Assembly: GCA_041875495.1 (NCBI GenBank)
Contig: CP112982.1
Location: 2,914,001-2,978,000, forward strand
Direction: 5' to 3'
Length of the DNA stretch: 64,000 bases
Origin: Halomonas sp. CH40
GTDB lineage: Bacteria > Pseudomonadota > Gammaproteobacteria > Pseudomonadales > Halomonadaceae
In this document: positions 1 through 8,285 of the stretch, piece by piece
How positions within the stretch are numbered: the first letter of the stretch is position 1
How the letters are laid out: every line of letters begins with the position of its first letter
Program-made: the position numbers and the translations under genes
Notes under the pieces: model-generated
The model's database searches: none
Told to the model about the DNA's origin: nothing
Seen by the model: only the letters and a program-made list of their open reading frames with translations

Positions 1-1252
1 CCAGGGTAATGCCGGCGAAGGCAGCGGCCAGGCGAATTTCCTGCCAGCCAAGACGCGCCTCGACCAGAATGTCAGTGCGCTGAGTAATCAAGGCCGACAG
101 GACGCTGGCAGCACCTTGACCTACCCCTAGTCCCAGCAGGGTGCCGCCTAGAATCAGCACCGCACAGTAGCCCCACACCACCGCCATCAAAAAGCGGTTG
201 GGGGCACCCAAAGCGCGCAGCAGCGCCATCTGACGGGCAAACAAACGGGACAGAATCAATAGCGCCAGCAGCACGCTGGCGGCGACCAGCATCTGGGTCA
301 CCAGCGTGGTGATCGACATCGCCTGACGCACATCGCCCATCACCCGATACAGGTCGGTCAACACGGTCGCCGGGAAGAACGCCATGGTGTTTTCGTTGCG
401 GCTGAACTCTGAGCGCAGTGCATAATTGGCCCATAGCTCTTCGGCCTTGACGATAATCGCCGGGGTGCCTGGGAAGTAATCCGCATCAAAGGGCGGGCCC
501 AGCTGGTCACGTCGCTCGGGCGCATGGCCGTTGGCCAGCCCATGAACCTCCCAGACGGCCTCGACCGGCACCAGAATGGCACGGTCCCAGGGCGAGCCAG
601 TGCGCGGCATGCGCCCCACCACCTCGAAATGTGCGTCATGCGAGTCAGCTTCCAGGCCAGCCTCTTCGCCCACCCCGTGAGACGGCTGGAAAGTGTCGCC
701 GATGGCCAGCTCCGCTGCTGCCCCGACTACCGCTTCATAGGTCGTCTCCCAGAGCCTGCCTTCAACGCTGTCATCGGTCAGGTGGCGGGTGAATTCCGCC
801 GTGGTGCCGACAATCGGCGAACGCTGGTAACTGTCGCCAAAGGCCAGTGGCGCGGCAATCTCGACCCGCTCATGGCGTGCAATCTGCTGATAGGTCGGGC
901 CATCGAGCAGGCCGACATCGCTTGGCTGGAGGTAGACGGCGGCCAGCATCATGGTCATTTCGCTGCCAGGTGGGGTCACCAGCAGGTCAAACTTGTCAGC
1001 GGCCTTGGCGCTGCCCTGACGAAGCCCCCGCTCCTGAGCGATCAAGGCGCTGCCCATGCCCACCGCCACCGCAATCAGGATCACAAAGGTCAGGTTGGCC
1101 CAGCGAAAGCGCCACAGCATGGCGCGGATCAGGCGAGTGGCCGCAAAGCCATACAGCAGTGCCGCTCCGATCAACAGGATCGGTAATAACCAAGCCCCCA
1201 GCAGCAGCATTTCCTGGGCCACGATGGGCAGCCCGTCCCACAAATCACGCAT
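1..1252 (-). CDS. ABC transporter permease, FtsX/MacB type (3' end outside window)
   Basis: Membrane subunit of an ABC exporter, probably of the LolC/MacB/FtsX class that moves lipids, lipoproteins or peptides rather than importing solutes. I translated the minus strand from the ATG at 1252: about 417 codons are open and the frame runs off position 1. An N-terminal hydrophobic segment (about residues 15-40) and a second one (about 50-67) precede a large soluble, presumably periplasmic region. A further membrane segment follows near residues 325-345 with the ARQMALLRALGA motif typical of FtsX domains. The start overlaps the end of the ATPase gene by 8 bases (ATGCGTGA), which indicates translational coupling. 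The substrate cannot be read from the sequence. Confidence 0.85.
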   Translation of the reverse strand, partial: MRDLWDGLPIVAQEMLLLGAWLLPILLIGAALLYGFAATRLIRAMLWRFRWANLTFVILIAVAVGMGSALIAQERGLRQGSAKAADKFDLLVTPPGSEMTMMLAAVYLQPSDVGLLDGPTYQQIARHERVEIAAPLAFGDSYQRSPIVGTTAEFTRHLTDDSVEGRLWETTYEAVVGAAAELAIGDTFQPSHGVGEEAGLEADSHDAHFEVVGRMPRTGSPWDRAILVPVEAVWEVHGLANGHAPERRDQLGPPFDADYFPGTPAIIVKAEELWANYALRSEFSRNENTMAFFPATVLTDLYRVMGDVRQAMSITTLVTQMLVAASVLLALLILSRLFARQMALLRALGAPNRFLMAVVWGYCAVLILGGTLLGLGVGQGAASVLSALITQRTDILVEARLGWQEIRLAAAFAGITL

Positions 1253-1946
1253 GGTCGGTGCTCCTTTTGTCTGCGTCAGTAAGGTCTGCCGGGCGACCAT
1301 CGGCAATCGTCAGCACCTCATCCATACATGCCAGCAGGCGCTCGTCATGGCTGACCACGATCAGGGTCGTACCTTCATCACGAGCCAGCGCTACCAGGTC
1401 TTGACTCAGCGCATCGGCGGCACTGCGGTGCAGGCTGGCGGTGGGTTCATCGGCCAGCAGGATATCCGGGTTAGCCGCAAGGGCGCGGGCCACGGCAACC
1501 CGCTGGCGCTCGCCGCCAGAGAAGCTGGCCACCTTGCGCGTGCCATCCTGAATTCCCAGTCGCTGCAGATGCCCGGCTGCCCGTGCGCGGATACTGGCAC
1601 GTTCACGGCGCGGACGAAACAAGGCCGAGAGCCCGGCGTTGGTCAAGGCATCCAGCTCCTCAAACAGCAGGAAATCCTGAAAGATCATGCCCACATGGCG
1701 CTCGCGAAAGGCGGCGCGACGCCCCTGAGAAAGTTCGACCAGGTTGGTATCCCCCCAACCAATGTGCCCTTCCAGGCGGTCAAGCAAGCCGGAAAGCGCA
1801 TACAAGAGGGTCGACTTGCCCGCACCAGACGGCCCGCGAATGCCTAGCGAGCGGCCGGAGGCAAGTTTTAGGCGAGGAATTTCCAACAGCGGCTGGCCAT
1901 TGTCGGCGCTCACCTTGAGGGCATGCACATCAAGCGCAAGTGTCAT
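1245..1946 (-). CDS. ABC transporter ATP-binding protein, LolD/MacB-like
   Basis: ATPase partner of the overlapping FtsX-type permease. The 233-residue protein has a Walker A (GPSGAGKST, about residue 39), a signature motif FSGGERQR, a Walker B ILLADEPTASLH and an H-loop VVSHDE. Length and motif spacing fit the LolD/FtsE/MacB branch, which drives mechanotransmission or extrusion rather than solute import. It precedes and overlaps its permease, and lies 15 bp downstream of a Tat-exported protein gene on the same strand, so the three probably form one operon. The cargo is unknown. Confidence 0.9.
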   Translation of the reverse strand: MTLALDVHALKVSADNGQPLLEIPRLKLASGRSLGIRGPSGAGKSTLLYALSGLLDRLEGHIGWGDTNLVELSQGRRAAFRERHVGMIFQDFLLFEELDALTNAGLSALFRPRRERASIRARAAGHLQRLGIQDGTRKVASFSGGERQRVAVARALAANPDILLADEPTASLHRSAADALSQDLVALARDEGTTLIVVSHDERLLACMDEVLTIADGRPADLTDADKRSTDHA

Positions 1947-1961
1947 GGCAACGCCCCCCCC

Positions 1962-2399
1962 TCAGCTGTAGCTGGCATCGGCCAGGCGCACCATACTCAA
2001 AAATCCAGTGTCCGGATCACGGTAGGGACCAAGCTCCAGCACGCCACGGGCCTCCAGGCGGATATTGAACGGCACCACATCCACGGTGCGCTTGGTGTAA
2101 ACGGCCAGGATGTCATCCGGCCAGTCGGCTTCGGTCTCGCAAAACGGGCAGACCGCCATCGGAATTCGGGTCAACACAAAAAACTCGCTCTCAGCCTTTA
2201 ACGGTGGCGCCATGAAACCGTCCACGGTGATGCGCTTACCTTCAAGGCTTAAGGCGAGATCGGAAACGCCGCGATCGCGAGCGTAAAGATCACGCAACCT
2301 GATCACGTTGTCGGCTTGAGCCAGCCGAGACACCAGTGGCGTGCCCACAAGCAAACCCGCCGTGGCCAGGCCGGAGGCGAGAAAAGTGCGTCGGTTCAT
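1962..2399 (-). CDS. Tat-exported small protein of unknown function
   Basis: A 145-residue protein whose N-terminus (MNRRTFLASGLATAGLLVG) is a twin-arginine signal, so it is probably exported folded to the periplasm. I chose the ATG at 2399 because it begins with this signal; an upstream in-frame extension runs back through the phoA end and is unlikely. The mature part contains a short beta-rich core and a CPFC dicysteine near residue 90, which could bind a metal or form a disulphide. Such small proteins with a VxGFMxPP-like segment often sit beside LolD/FtsX-type transporters, as here. Family assignment is uncertain; it may act as the periplasmic partner of the downstream ABC genes. Confidence 0.75.
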   Translation of the reverse strand: MNRRTFLASGLATAGLLVGTPLVSRLAQADNVIRLRDLYARDRGVSDLALSLEGKRITVDGFMAPPLKAESEFFVLTRIPMAVCPFCETEADWPDDILAVYTKRTVDVVPFNIRLEARGVLELGPYRDPDTGFLSMVRLADASYS

Positions 2400-2420
2400 G
2401 AAAACTCTCCACAATGCGAA

Positions 2421-2446
2421 GCCGGGAAGGCCAAAGACCTCCCCGG
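2421..2446 (-). terminator. Possible weak terminator after phoA
   Basis: An imperfect GC-rich stem (CCGGG...CCCGG arms with internal mismatches) lies in the 70-bp gap between the phoA stop and the Tat protein start. It lacks a strong T-run, so termination may be partial. Confidence 0.35.
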
Positions 2447-2469
2447 ATGTTGACGATGGTGCGTATTGA

Positions 2470-3966
2470 TTACTCAGCGGTAGCGGCGTAGTGCATAGCG
2501 TGGAAGACCACGTTCTGCTCGATGCTGCCGTTGAGCAGGTGCGCCCAGGGGCCAATCGCGTAGACCGCCACGTCAGGGCCGGCGTGGGTTTCAGAGCTTC
2601 TGGGTACCAGCGCCTGCTGAATGTAGTCGATATCAGTGGCCTGCTCTTCGGTGACGTCAGGGCGGCCGCCGTAGTAGTTGCCGTCCTGCTGCTGAATCAG
2701 CACTGAGCCCGGGCCGTTCAGGTAACCGGCAACTGTGTAGGGCTTGCCATCAGATCCCAGCAGCGGCTCGCCTGTGTGCTCGACGCCGTTGCCGTCAATT
2801 TCCATGCACAGGCCAAGGATGTCAGAACCGCGTCCGCAATAGCCATTGAAAGCCAGGGCGTGTTCGTGGTCAGCGGTGACGATGACCATAGTCTCGGACA
2901 GGTCCACCATGCTGATGACGCGCTCAACGGCTTCAGCAAAGGCGACACCGTCGGTGACAACGCGTGCCAGGTTACCGGCGTGGTTGGCATGGTCAACACG
3001 CCCGGATTCTACCTGCAGGAAGAAACCATCTTCGTCGTTAGACAGTGAGGTGACGGCGGCTTCGGCCATATCAGCCAGTGACGGCTCGTCAAAGCGGTCA
3101 GCTGAGTACATCATGTGCGAGCTTTCAAACAGGCCCAGCAGCGGTGTGCCGTCGACTGGGGCATTGGCGAACGACTCGTCGTTGTGGGCGTGGTAGGCAC
3201 CCAGCTCGGTAGCGCGTTCCACCAGATTGATGCCATCGGTACGACGGCCCGTGCCGCCAACCGGCAGCTCTTCACCGGCAGGTACAAAGTGACGGTAACC
3301 ACCGCCCATGGCAACCGAGACCAAACCCGCTTCCATGGCGTCGATCAGCTGAGTGGCAATATCTTTCTGGGTGTCGCAGCCTTCAGGTAGCTGAGAGTCG
3401 TCTTCGAAATTACGGTCAACGGTCTTGGCATAAACCGAGGCAGGTGTTGCGTGGGTGACCCGCGCCGTGCTGACGAAGCCAGCCGACTTGCCCAAGCCGT
3501 GCATGATTTCAGTAATGCTGGTTAGCTCGTTGCCGGGCAGCGTGGAGCAATCGCCACGATCAACGTTTTCGTTGACGCCAATGATGCCCGCCTTGGTCTT
3601 GACGCCGCTCATCATGGCGGTACCAGTACCGGCACTGTCCGGGGTCTGGGCGTTGACGTTATAGGTCTTGGCCAGCGCCAGGTTGGGGAATTCTTCGTAG
3701 GGCAGGACGAAATCATCGCCCAGACCGCCTTCCTGCTGACCCATGAACAAGCGAGTGGCGTAGTTGGTGCCGACGCCATTGCCGTCAGCGATCATCAGGA
3801 TGACGTTCTTGGCAGTGTTGGTATTATCTTGCTTGGCAAGTTCGGCCTGAATACGGGCCTGACCGGCGGTGAACCAGTCGTTATCGGTCTGGGTGACGTC
3901 CTGAGCGACAGCAGGAGATGCCAGCACTGCAGTGGCCAGGGCGAGGGGAGTTATGCAACGAAGCAT
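2470..3966 (-). CDS. phoA: Secreted alkaline phosphatase PhoA
   Basis: Periplasmic or extracellular phosphomonoesterase that frees phosphate from organic esters. The 498-residue protein starts with a Sec signal (cleavage likely after AVA, residue 21). Active-site features are visible: metal-binding Asp61 in MIADGNG, nucleophile Ser111 in TPDSAGTGTAMMSG, ESGRVDHANHAGN, TADHEHA and the C-terminal SSETHAGPDVAVYA. These define the PhoA-type alkaline phosphatase superfamily. No gene for phosphate uptake is adjacent and I could not find a convincing Pho box, although a perfect inverted repeat lies about 90 bp upstream of the start. It would complement the large nuclease-nucleotidase at 46.9-54.1 kb in extracellular phosphorus scavenging. 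Confidence 0.95.
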   Translation of the reverse strand: MLRCITPLALATAVLASPAVAQDVTQTDNDWFTAGQARIQAELAKQDNTNTAKNVILMIADGNGVGTNYATRLFMGQQEGGLGDDFVLPYEEFPNLALAKTYNVNAQTPDSAGTGTAMMSGVKTKAGIIGVNENVDRGDCSTLPGNELTSITEIMHGLGKSAGFVSTARVTHATPASVYAKTVDRNFEDDSQLPEGCDTQKDIATQLIDAMEAGLVSVAMGGGYRHFVPAGEELPVGGTGRRTDGINLVERATELGAYHAHNDESFANAPVDGTPLLGLFESSHMMYSADRFDEPSLADMAEAAVTSLSNDEDGFFLQVESGRVDHANHAGNLARVVTDGVAFAEAVERVISMVDLSETMVIVTADHEHALAFNGYCGRGSDILGLCMEIDGNGVEHTGEPLLGSDGKPYTVAGYLNGPGSVLIQQQDGNYYGGRPDVTEEQATDIDYIQQALVPRSSETHAGPDVAVYAIGPWAHLLNGSIEQNVVFHAMHYAATAE

Positions 3967-4040
3967 CGGGATAGCCTCAACAATTGGGTGAATCTACGAC
4001 GATAGCTTCGATTAGTTTCAGTTCTGGGTAATAATTACTT

Positions 4041-4074
4041 CAATTAGGTTAATGTTTTACTATCAACCTAATTG
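4041..4074. promoter_or_regulatory. Perfect 10-bp inverted repeat upstream of phoA
   Basis: CAATTAGGTT and AACCTAATTG flank a 14-base AT-rich spacer. The dyad is centred about 92 bp upstream of the phoA start, between the phoA promoter region and the lldD terminator. It is a plausible operator; no regulator is identified. Confidence 0.5.
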
Positions 4075-4143
4075 GCCAAACCCCAGGCGGCACACAAGCA
4101 TGTCCTTCACATCAATAAGTGAGCTGGAAAAGGGAAAATGTTG

Positions 4144-4171
4144 AAAGGGCTGCCCATTATGGCAGCTCTTT
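4144..4171 (-). terminator. Rho-independent terminator of lldD
   Basis: An 11-bp stem with one G-T wobble (AAAGGGCTGCC / GGCAGCTCTTT) and a 6-base loop lies about 50 bp beyond the lldD stop; the minus-strand copy ends in a short T-run. Confidence 0.6.
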
Positions 4172-4217
4172 CATACAGAATATGCTTTTGCGCCTTCAAC
4201 CCCAAGATTACCATCAT

Positions 4218-5387
4218 CTACAGCTTGACGGTCGGGTCACCAAAGCCTTGCGGAACGTAGAGGTTGTGCTCACCGAGATTTTTCACGTCGGTTTCGCCGC
4301 ATAGCCCCATGGTGGTATCCAACTCTTTATGGATGATTTCCAGCGCCTTGGTCACGCCTGCTTCACCGGCAGCCCCCAGGCCGTAGGTGAAGGCGCGGCC
4401 AATGTAGGTCGACTTGGCGCCCAGGGCCAGTGCCTTGAGCACATCCTGGCCGGAACGTATGCCGGAGTCGAGATGCACCTCAATATCATCGCCGACTGCA
4501 TCCATGATGGCGGGGAGCATGCGGATCGAGCTGACGGCGCCATCCAACTGGCGGCCGCCGTGGTTGGAAACGATGATGGCATCAGCACCAATTTCAACTG
4601 CCCGCTTGGCATCAATCGGGTCCATGATGCCCTTGACGATCAGCTTGCCGCCCCACCACTCCTTGAACTGGGCAATGCGCTTCCAGTCCAGCGAGACATC
4701 AAAGGCTTCCGCTGTCCAGGTTGACAGCGACGAAGGGTCGGTAACCCCCTTGGCATGCCCGACGATGTTGCCAAATGAGCGGCGCTTGGTTTGCAGCATT
4801 TCCAGCCCCCAGGGCACCTTGGTGGCCATGTTGGCAATCGAGCGAACCGTCAGCTTGGGCGGTGCAGAAAGCCCGTTCTTGATATCTTTGTGGCGCTGGC
4901 CCAGCAGTTGCAGATCGACCGTCACCACAATCGCCGAACACTTGGCCGCCTTGGCACGCTCGATCAGGCGGCGCATGAAGTCGTCGTCTTTAAGCGTATA
5001 GACCTGAAACCAGAACGGCTTGGTGGTGTGTTCAGCGACATCTTCAATGGAGCAGATCGACATCGTGGAGAGCGTGAACGGCACACCAAACTTTTCCGCG
5101 GCCCGCGCGGCCTTGATCTCACCGTCGGCGGACTGCATGCCGGTCAAGCCTACCGGCGCCAGCGCCACCGGCATAGCAACGTCTTCACCAATCATCTGGC
5201 TTTTGGTGGAACGCCCCGCCATATCCACCGCTACCCGCTGCTTGAGATGGATATGCTGGAAGTCGCTGGTATTTTCGCGAAAGGTCTGCTCTGTCCAACT
5301 GCCGGATTCCGCGTAGTCGTAGAACATCTTGGGGGTACGACGCACGTAATGGCGGCGCAAATCTTCGATATTGGTATAAACCGGCAT
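4218..5387 (-). CDS. lldD: FMN-dependent L-lactate dehydrogenase
   Basis: Membrane-associated flavoenzyme that oxidises L-lactate to pyruvate and feeds electrons to the quinone pool. The 389-residue protein matches the alpha-hydroxy-acid oxidase TIM barrel over its full length. Visible are the N-terminal YDYAESGS, the FMN-binding WFQVY, and SNHGGRQLDG with catalytic His276, followed by LDSGIRSG and the phosphate-binding IGRAF. Start ATG at 5387 has a good Shine-Dalgarno (AGGAG, 6-8 bases upstream). The gene stands alone with its own terminator; no lactate permease or LldR regulator is nearby. A short palindrome about 65 bp upstream could be its operator. Related family members act on glycolate or mandelate, so the exact substrate is inferred. 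Confidence 0.93.
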   Translation of the reverse strand: MPVYTNIEDLRRHYVRRTPKMFYDYAESGSWTEQTFRENTSDFQHIHLKQRVAVDMAGRSTKSQMIGEDVAMPVALAPVGLTGMQSADGEIKAARAAEKFGVPFTLSTMSICSIEDVAEHTTKPFWFQVYTLKDDDFMRRLIERAKAAKCSAIVVTVDLQLLGQRHKDIKNGLSAPPKLTVRSIANMATKVPWGLEMLQTKRRSFGNIVGHAKGVTDPSSLSTWTAEAFDVSLDWKRIAQFKEWWGGKLIVKGIMDPIDAKRAVEIGADAIIVSNHGGRQLDGAVSSIRMLPAIMDAVGDDIEVHLDSGIRSGQDVLKALALGAKSTYIGRAFTYGLGAAGEAGVTKALEIIHKELDTTMGLCGETDVKNLGEHNLYVPQGFGDPTVKL

Positions 5388-5452
5388 ATCAACTCCTGTT
5401 AAACAGAATTCATGGCCGCTGGGCCATCAAGAAAGGCTTATAAAGGCGAGGC

Positions 5453-5465
5453 ATACACTGTGTAT
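5453..5465. promoter_or_regulatory. Palindrome upstream of lldD, possible operator
   Basis: ATACACTGTGTAT is a perfect 6-bp dyad with a single central base, about 65-78 bp upstream of the lldD start. Its position suits a GntR- or LysR-type regulator; this is inference only. Confidence 0.35.
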
Positions 5466-5784
5466 AACGTGCCAGAGAATCCTGAGCGACTCCAGAAAAA
5501 CATGGATTTTATCATGTGCGTGATCCTGCGTTTGTACAGGCAATTTTCAACAACACGGGCAACCGGCACCCAAAGCGTCAATTCAATATTTAACAAACTC
5601 AACTCCTTCTGACCTTCCGACATTATGAACAAACTTTTGTCTATCCTAACGACCGACCCTCATGCTACGACTATTGTCTAATACTGTTGATGAAAATGCT
5701 GTCGCCGCATCAGTGACAAAAGGTTACACCATGTTAATATGTTATCAACATTGCAGTTACATCACTATCATTTCTGTTTTCTGA

Positions 5785-5859
5785 CACCTGCCGAAATCAG
5801 TGAAAGTGCTCTGTCTTAATATGCCACGTATGGACGGCTTTAATGTTCTGCCTCTATGA
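5785..5859 (+). pseudogene. Remnant of a response-regulator receiver domain
   Basis: A 25-codon reading frame bounded by stops encodes a segment containing LNMPRMDGFNVL, the hallmark sequence around the phosphorylated-Asp loop and alpha-3 of CheY-like receivers, except that the aspartate position reads Cys. No start, no N-terminal acidic pocket and no C-terminal Lys region remain. It sits 40 bp upstream of a REC-PAS-GGDEF gene on the same strand, so an ancestral two-gene order of receiver protein followed by cyclase is likely. Confidence 0.6.
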
Positions 5860-5898
5860 CCTGAAAACAGGCCCCAGCCTCAGTCCAAGGAAGTGAAG

Positions 5899-7203
5899 AT
5901 GCAAACGCTTGCCATCATTCTCATAGAAGACGAAGACGGAGATGCCGGGCTGATTCGTCACAATCTCAAATTCAGCGGCACCGCGCATCAGGTGGAGTGG
6001 GTAAAGAGCCTTGAAGGGCTTGACCAACACCTTCAAAAAGCCTTAACGCCTGCCGATGTCATACTGCTTGATCTTAACCTGCCTGATTCCAGCGGGCTTG
6101 AAACTGTCCAACGCTGCAAACGCATGGCGCGCAGTACCCCTATCGTCGTGCTGACCGGCCACGATGACCTGCAGTTTTCGCTCAAAGCCTTGGAGGCCGG
6201 TGCACAGGACTACCTGATCAAGAGTCAGCTCGCATCAGATAATCTGCTGCGCGCCATGCACTATGCCATTGAGCGCCATCAGTTGGAGCGCCGCTTACAG
6301 CAGTCAGAAGAATTGATGGCAGCTGCCGTTGAGGGAGGCAATCTGGGGATTTGGGAATGGAACATCAAAACGGGCGCCTGCTTCAATAGCGAAAGCCTTC
6401 TAAATAACCTGGGCTTCAGCAGCCAAGACCCGGATACGCCTGCCAGCAGCCAGGAATGGATGGCGCGGATTCACCCTGACGACCAGCCAACATTTCATGC
6501 CGCCTTAAACCTGCACCTGAATGACGCAGCCATACGCTATCAGAACGAGTTTCGTCTTCAGCACAAGCAGGGGCACTGGGTTTGGCAGTATGCATCCGGC
6601 CATCTGGTCAGCCGGGATACTGACGGCAACCCTGAACGGATGGTGGGTATACAGCAGGATATTTCAGAGCGCAAAGCCATGGAAGAAAGGCTCCGCACAC
6701 TGGCCATGCGTGACCCATTGACCGGGCTGCTCAACCGGCGCAGCTTTATGAGTACCATGAACCGCGAGTATGGCCGGGTAAAGCGCAGCCACTATTATTC
6801 GGTAGGTATTCTGATGCTGGATATCGACCACTTCAAGCAGGTCAACGACACCTATGGTCACGCCCTCGGCGATGAAATCCTCGCGTCATTTGCCAGTACT
6901 ATCAAGGATGAGCTGCGTGAAAATGATGTGTTTGGTCGTCTGGGGGGTGAAGAGTTTGCCATTTTACTGCCTGATACCGATCAGCAAGGCTGTCTTCATG
7001 TAGCAGAAAAAGTCCGTGCCAGCATTGAGGCACTGCAGGTAAAGTCTGACGAAAAAACAGTCTGGATCACCACCAGCATTGGCGTAGACAGGCTGCATGC
7101 CAACGACAACCGGCCTGACGGCGCTCTGGCACGTGCTGATATCGCTCTTTACCGCGCTAAACAAAGCGGTCGTAACCGGGTTTGTGTGATATCAAGGCAT
7201 TAA
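5899..7203 (+). CDS. Diguanylate cyclase with REC and PAS domains
   Basis: Cytoplasmic response-regulator-type cyclase that would make c-di-GMP. Domains in order: receiver (about residues 5-120; LIEDEDGD acidic pocket, LLDLNLPDSSG phosphorylation site, VLTGHDD, KSQL lysine), a PAS/PAC fold (about 140-260; AVEGGNLGIWEWNIKTG), and GGDEF (about 265-430; MRDPLTGLLNRRSF, active site GGEEF). An RxxD inhibitory site (REND) lies five residues before GGEEF, so product feedback is likely. I prefer ATG 5899, placed 5 bases after AGGAAG; a GTG at 5893 overlaps that Shine-Dalgarno. It converges on an EAL gene 46 bp away, giving a possible synthesis/degradation pair. No cognate histidine kinase is adjacent. 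Confidence 0.92.
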   Translation: MQTLAIILIEDEDGDAGLIRHNLKFSGTAHQVEWVKSLEGLDQHLQKALTPADVILLDLNLPDSSGLETVQRCKRMARSTPIVVLTGHDDLQFSLKALEAGAQDYLIKSQLASDNLLRAMHYAIERHQLERRLQQSEELMAAAVEGGNLGIWEWNIKTGACFNSESLLNNLGFSSQDPDTPASSQEWMARIHPDDQPTFHAALNLHLNDAAIRYQNEFRLQHKQGHWVWQYASGHLVSRDTDGNPERMVGIQQDISERKAMEERLRTLAMRDPLTGLLNRRSFMSTMNREYGRVKRSHYYSVGILMLDIDHFKQVNDTYGHALGDEILASFASTIKDELRENDVFGRLGGEEFAILLPDTDQQGCLHVAEKVRASIEALQVKSDEKTVWITTSIGVDRLHANDNRPDGALARADIALYRAKQSGRNRVCVISRH

Positions 7204-7249
7204 TCAGTTCGATATGACAGCAACGAAAGACCGTTGAGCGAATACCCCT

Positions 7250-8050
7250 TTATACCCTGGCACCGACCCTAAGGCCTTCTGACTCATAGACTTTATCCAA
7301 TCCAGCCGTTACGTCAGTGACGACTTTTTCAAACGCCGGGCGGGCAAAAAAGAAGCCTTGTTGCAGATCAATGCCCGCCCGCAGCAGCCAGCGTGCCTCT
7401 TCAACGGTTTCCACACCTTCTGCAATCAGCGTCGTATCCAGCTTTTCCGCCATGGTAATCAGCGCTTTGAGCATGGCCTGACGGCGAATATCGTGATCGC
7501 AGTTCATTACCAGTTGGCGATCAATCTTAAGCTTATCAGGCAGCAAGGTAGTGAGCAGATCCAGATTGGCGTATCCCGTCCCGAAGTCATCCAGCGCCAC
7601 GGAAAAGCCCATGGATTTATAGGCATCCACAATATCCTTGATATGCTGACGATCACGGACTCTTTCTGTCTCGGTAATTTCGAAAATCAGCTGATCCATC
7701 GGCCATCCGACGCGTTGAGACACCTCCAGAGTGGCCTGGATACAGGCTTCGGGTTCGTAGACGGCATTGGGCAGAAAGTTGATCGAGAGCGGCTTTTGCA
7801 TGCCAAGCTGGCTTGCCAGTTCAATTGCCTTGACGCGACAGGACTGATCAAAGCGGTAAAGCAGTTTGTCAGTCACCTGATTGAGAATGGAAAAGGCTGA
7901 CTCATTGTTCAAACCACGCACCAGGGCTTCATGGGCATGAATCTCCCGGCTAGCGACGTCGACAATCGGCTGAAACGCCATCGAAAAACCGAAAGGCAGC
8001 TCATCTTCGCAACGTTTACAGTGTCCGTTGACTCTCGCACAATTGGCCAT
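7250..8050 (-). CDS. EAL-domain c-di-GMP phosphodiesterase with N-terminal cysteines
   Basis: A 266-residue, single-domain EAL protein that should hydrolyse c-di-GMP to pGpG. Catalytic motifs are present: EALVRG, NFLPNAVY, FEITETE, DDFGTGYAN, KIDRQLV, IAEGVET and QGFFFARP. The N-terminus is unusual in carrying Cys4, Cys11 and Cys14 (CARVNGHCKRC) ahead of the barrel, which could bind a metal or a redox cofactor. It is transcribed toward the REC-PAS-GGDEF gene. No membrane segment or sensory domain is present. Activity is likely because the metal-binding residues look complete. Confidence 0.9.
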   Translation of the reverse strand: MANCARVNGHCKRCEDELPFGFSMAFQPIVDVASREIHAHEALVRGLNNESAFSILNQVTDKLLYRFDQSCRVKAIELASQLGMQKPLSINFLPNAVYEPEACIQATLEVSQRVGWPMDQLIFEITETERVRDRQHIKDIVDAYKSMGFSVALDDFGTGYANLDLLTTLLPDKLKIDRQLVMNCDHDIRRQAMLKALITMAEKLDTTLIAEGVETVEEARWLLRAGIDLQQGFFFARPAFEKVVTDVTAGLDKVYESEGLRVGARV

Positions 8051-8231
8051 TTACCACCTCCTGATGGATGCTGTCACGCATCTGTCGAAGCGTTGTTCAG
8101 TTGATAACGCTCACTTTCATTATAAGGGGCTCTGCCACCAACAAAAGTCTCAAGTAACTTTATCACAGAGCACACAAAAAAATGAATTTTTGTTAATCAC
8201 AGCTCGTTCAAAATAGCTTCTATAACGACAA

Positions 8232-8257
8232 AAAAGGCCATCTTTCGATGGCCTTTT
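8232..8257 (-). terminator. Terminator of the butanediol dehydrogenase gene
   Basis: A perfect 11-bp stem (AAAAGGCCATC / GATGGCCTTTT) with a 4-base loop lies about 30 bp beyond the stop, followed on the minus strand by Ts. Confidence 0.85.
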
Positions 8258-8285
8258 GCAAGGTGACAGCCGCTGGAAAATTGCT

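Larger units (their letters stand above)
5388..5898. other. Intergenic region between lldD and the REC-PAS-GGDEF gene
   Basis: About 510 bp with no intact gene. It holds the lldD leader and a palindrome near that gene, and a receiver-domain coding remnant at the right side. The middle part is AT-rich and probably carries both promoters, but I cannot assign -35/-10 boxes with confidence. Confidence 0.5.

Noticed and set aside
3967..4040. Pho box upstream of phoA
   Set aside because: No pair of CTGTCAT-like repeats with correct spacing could be found in the minus strand.
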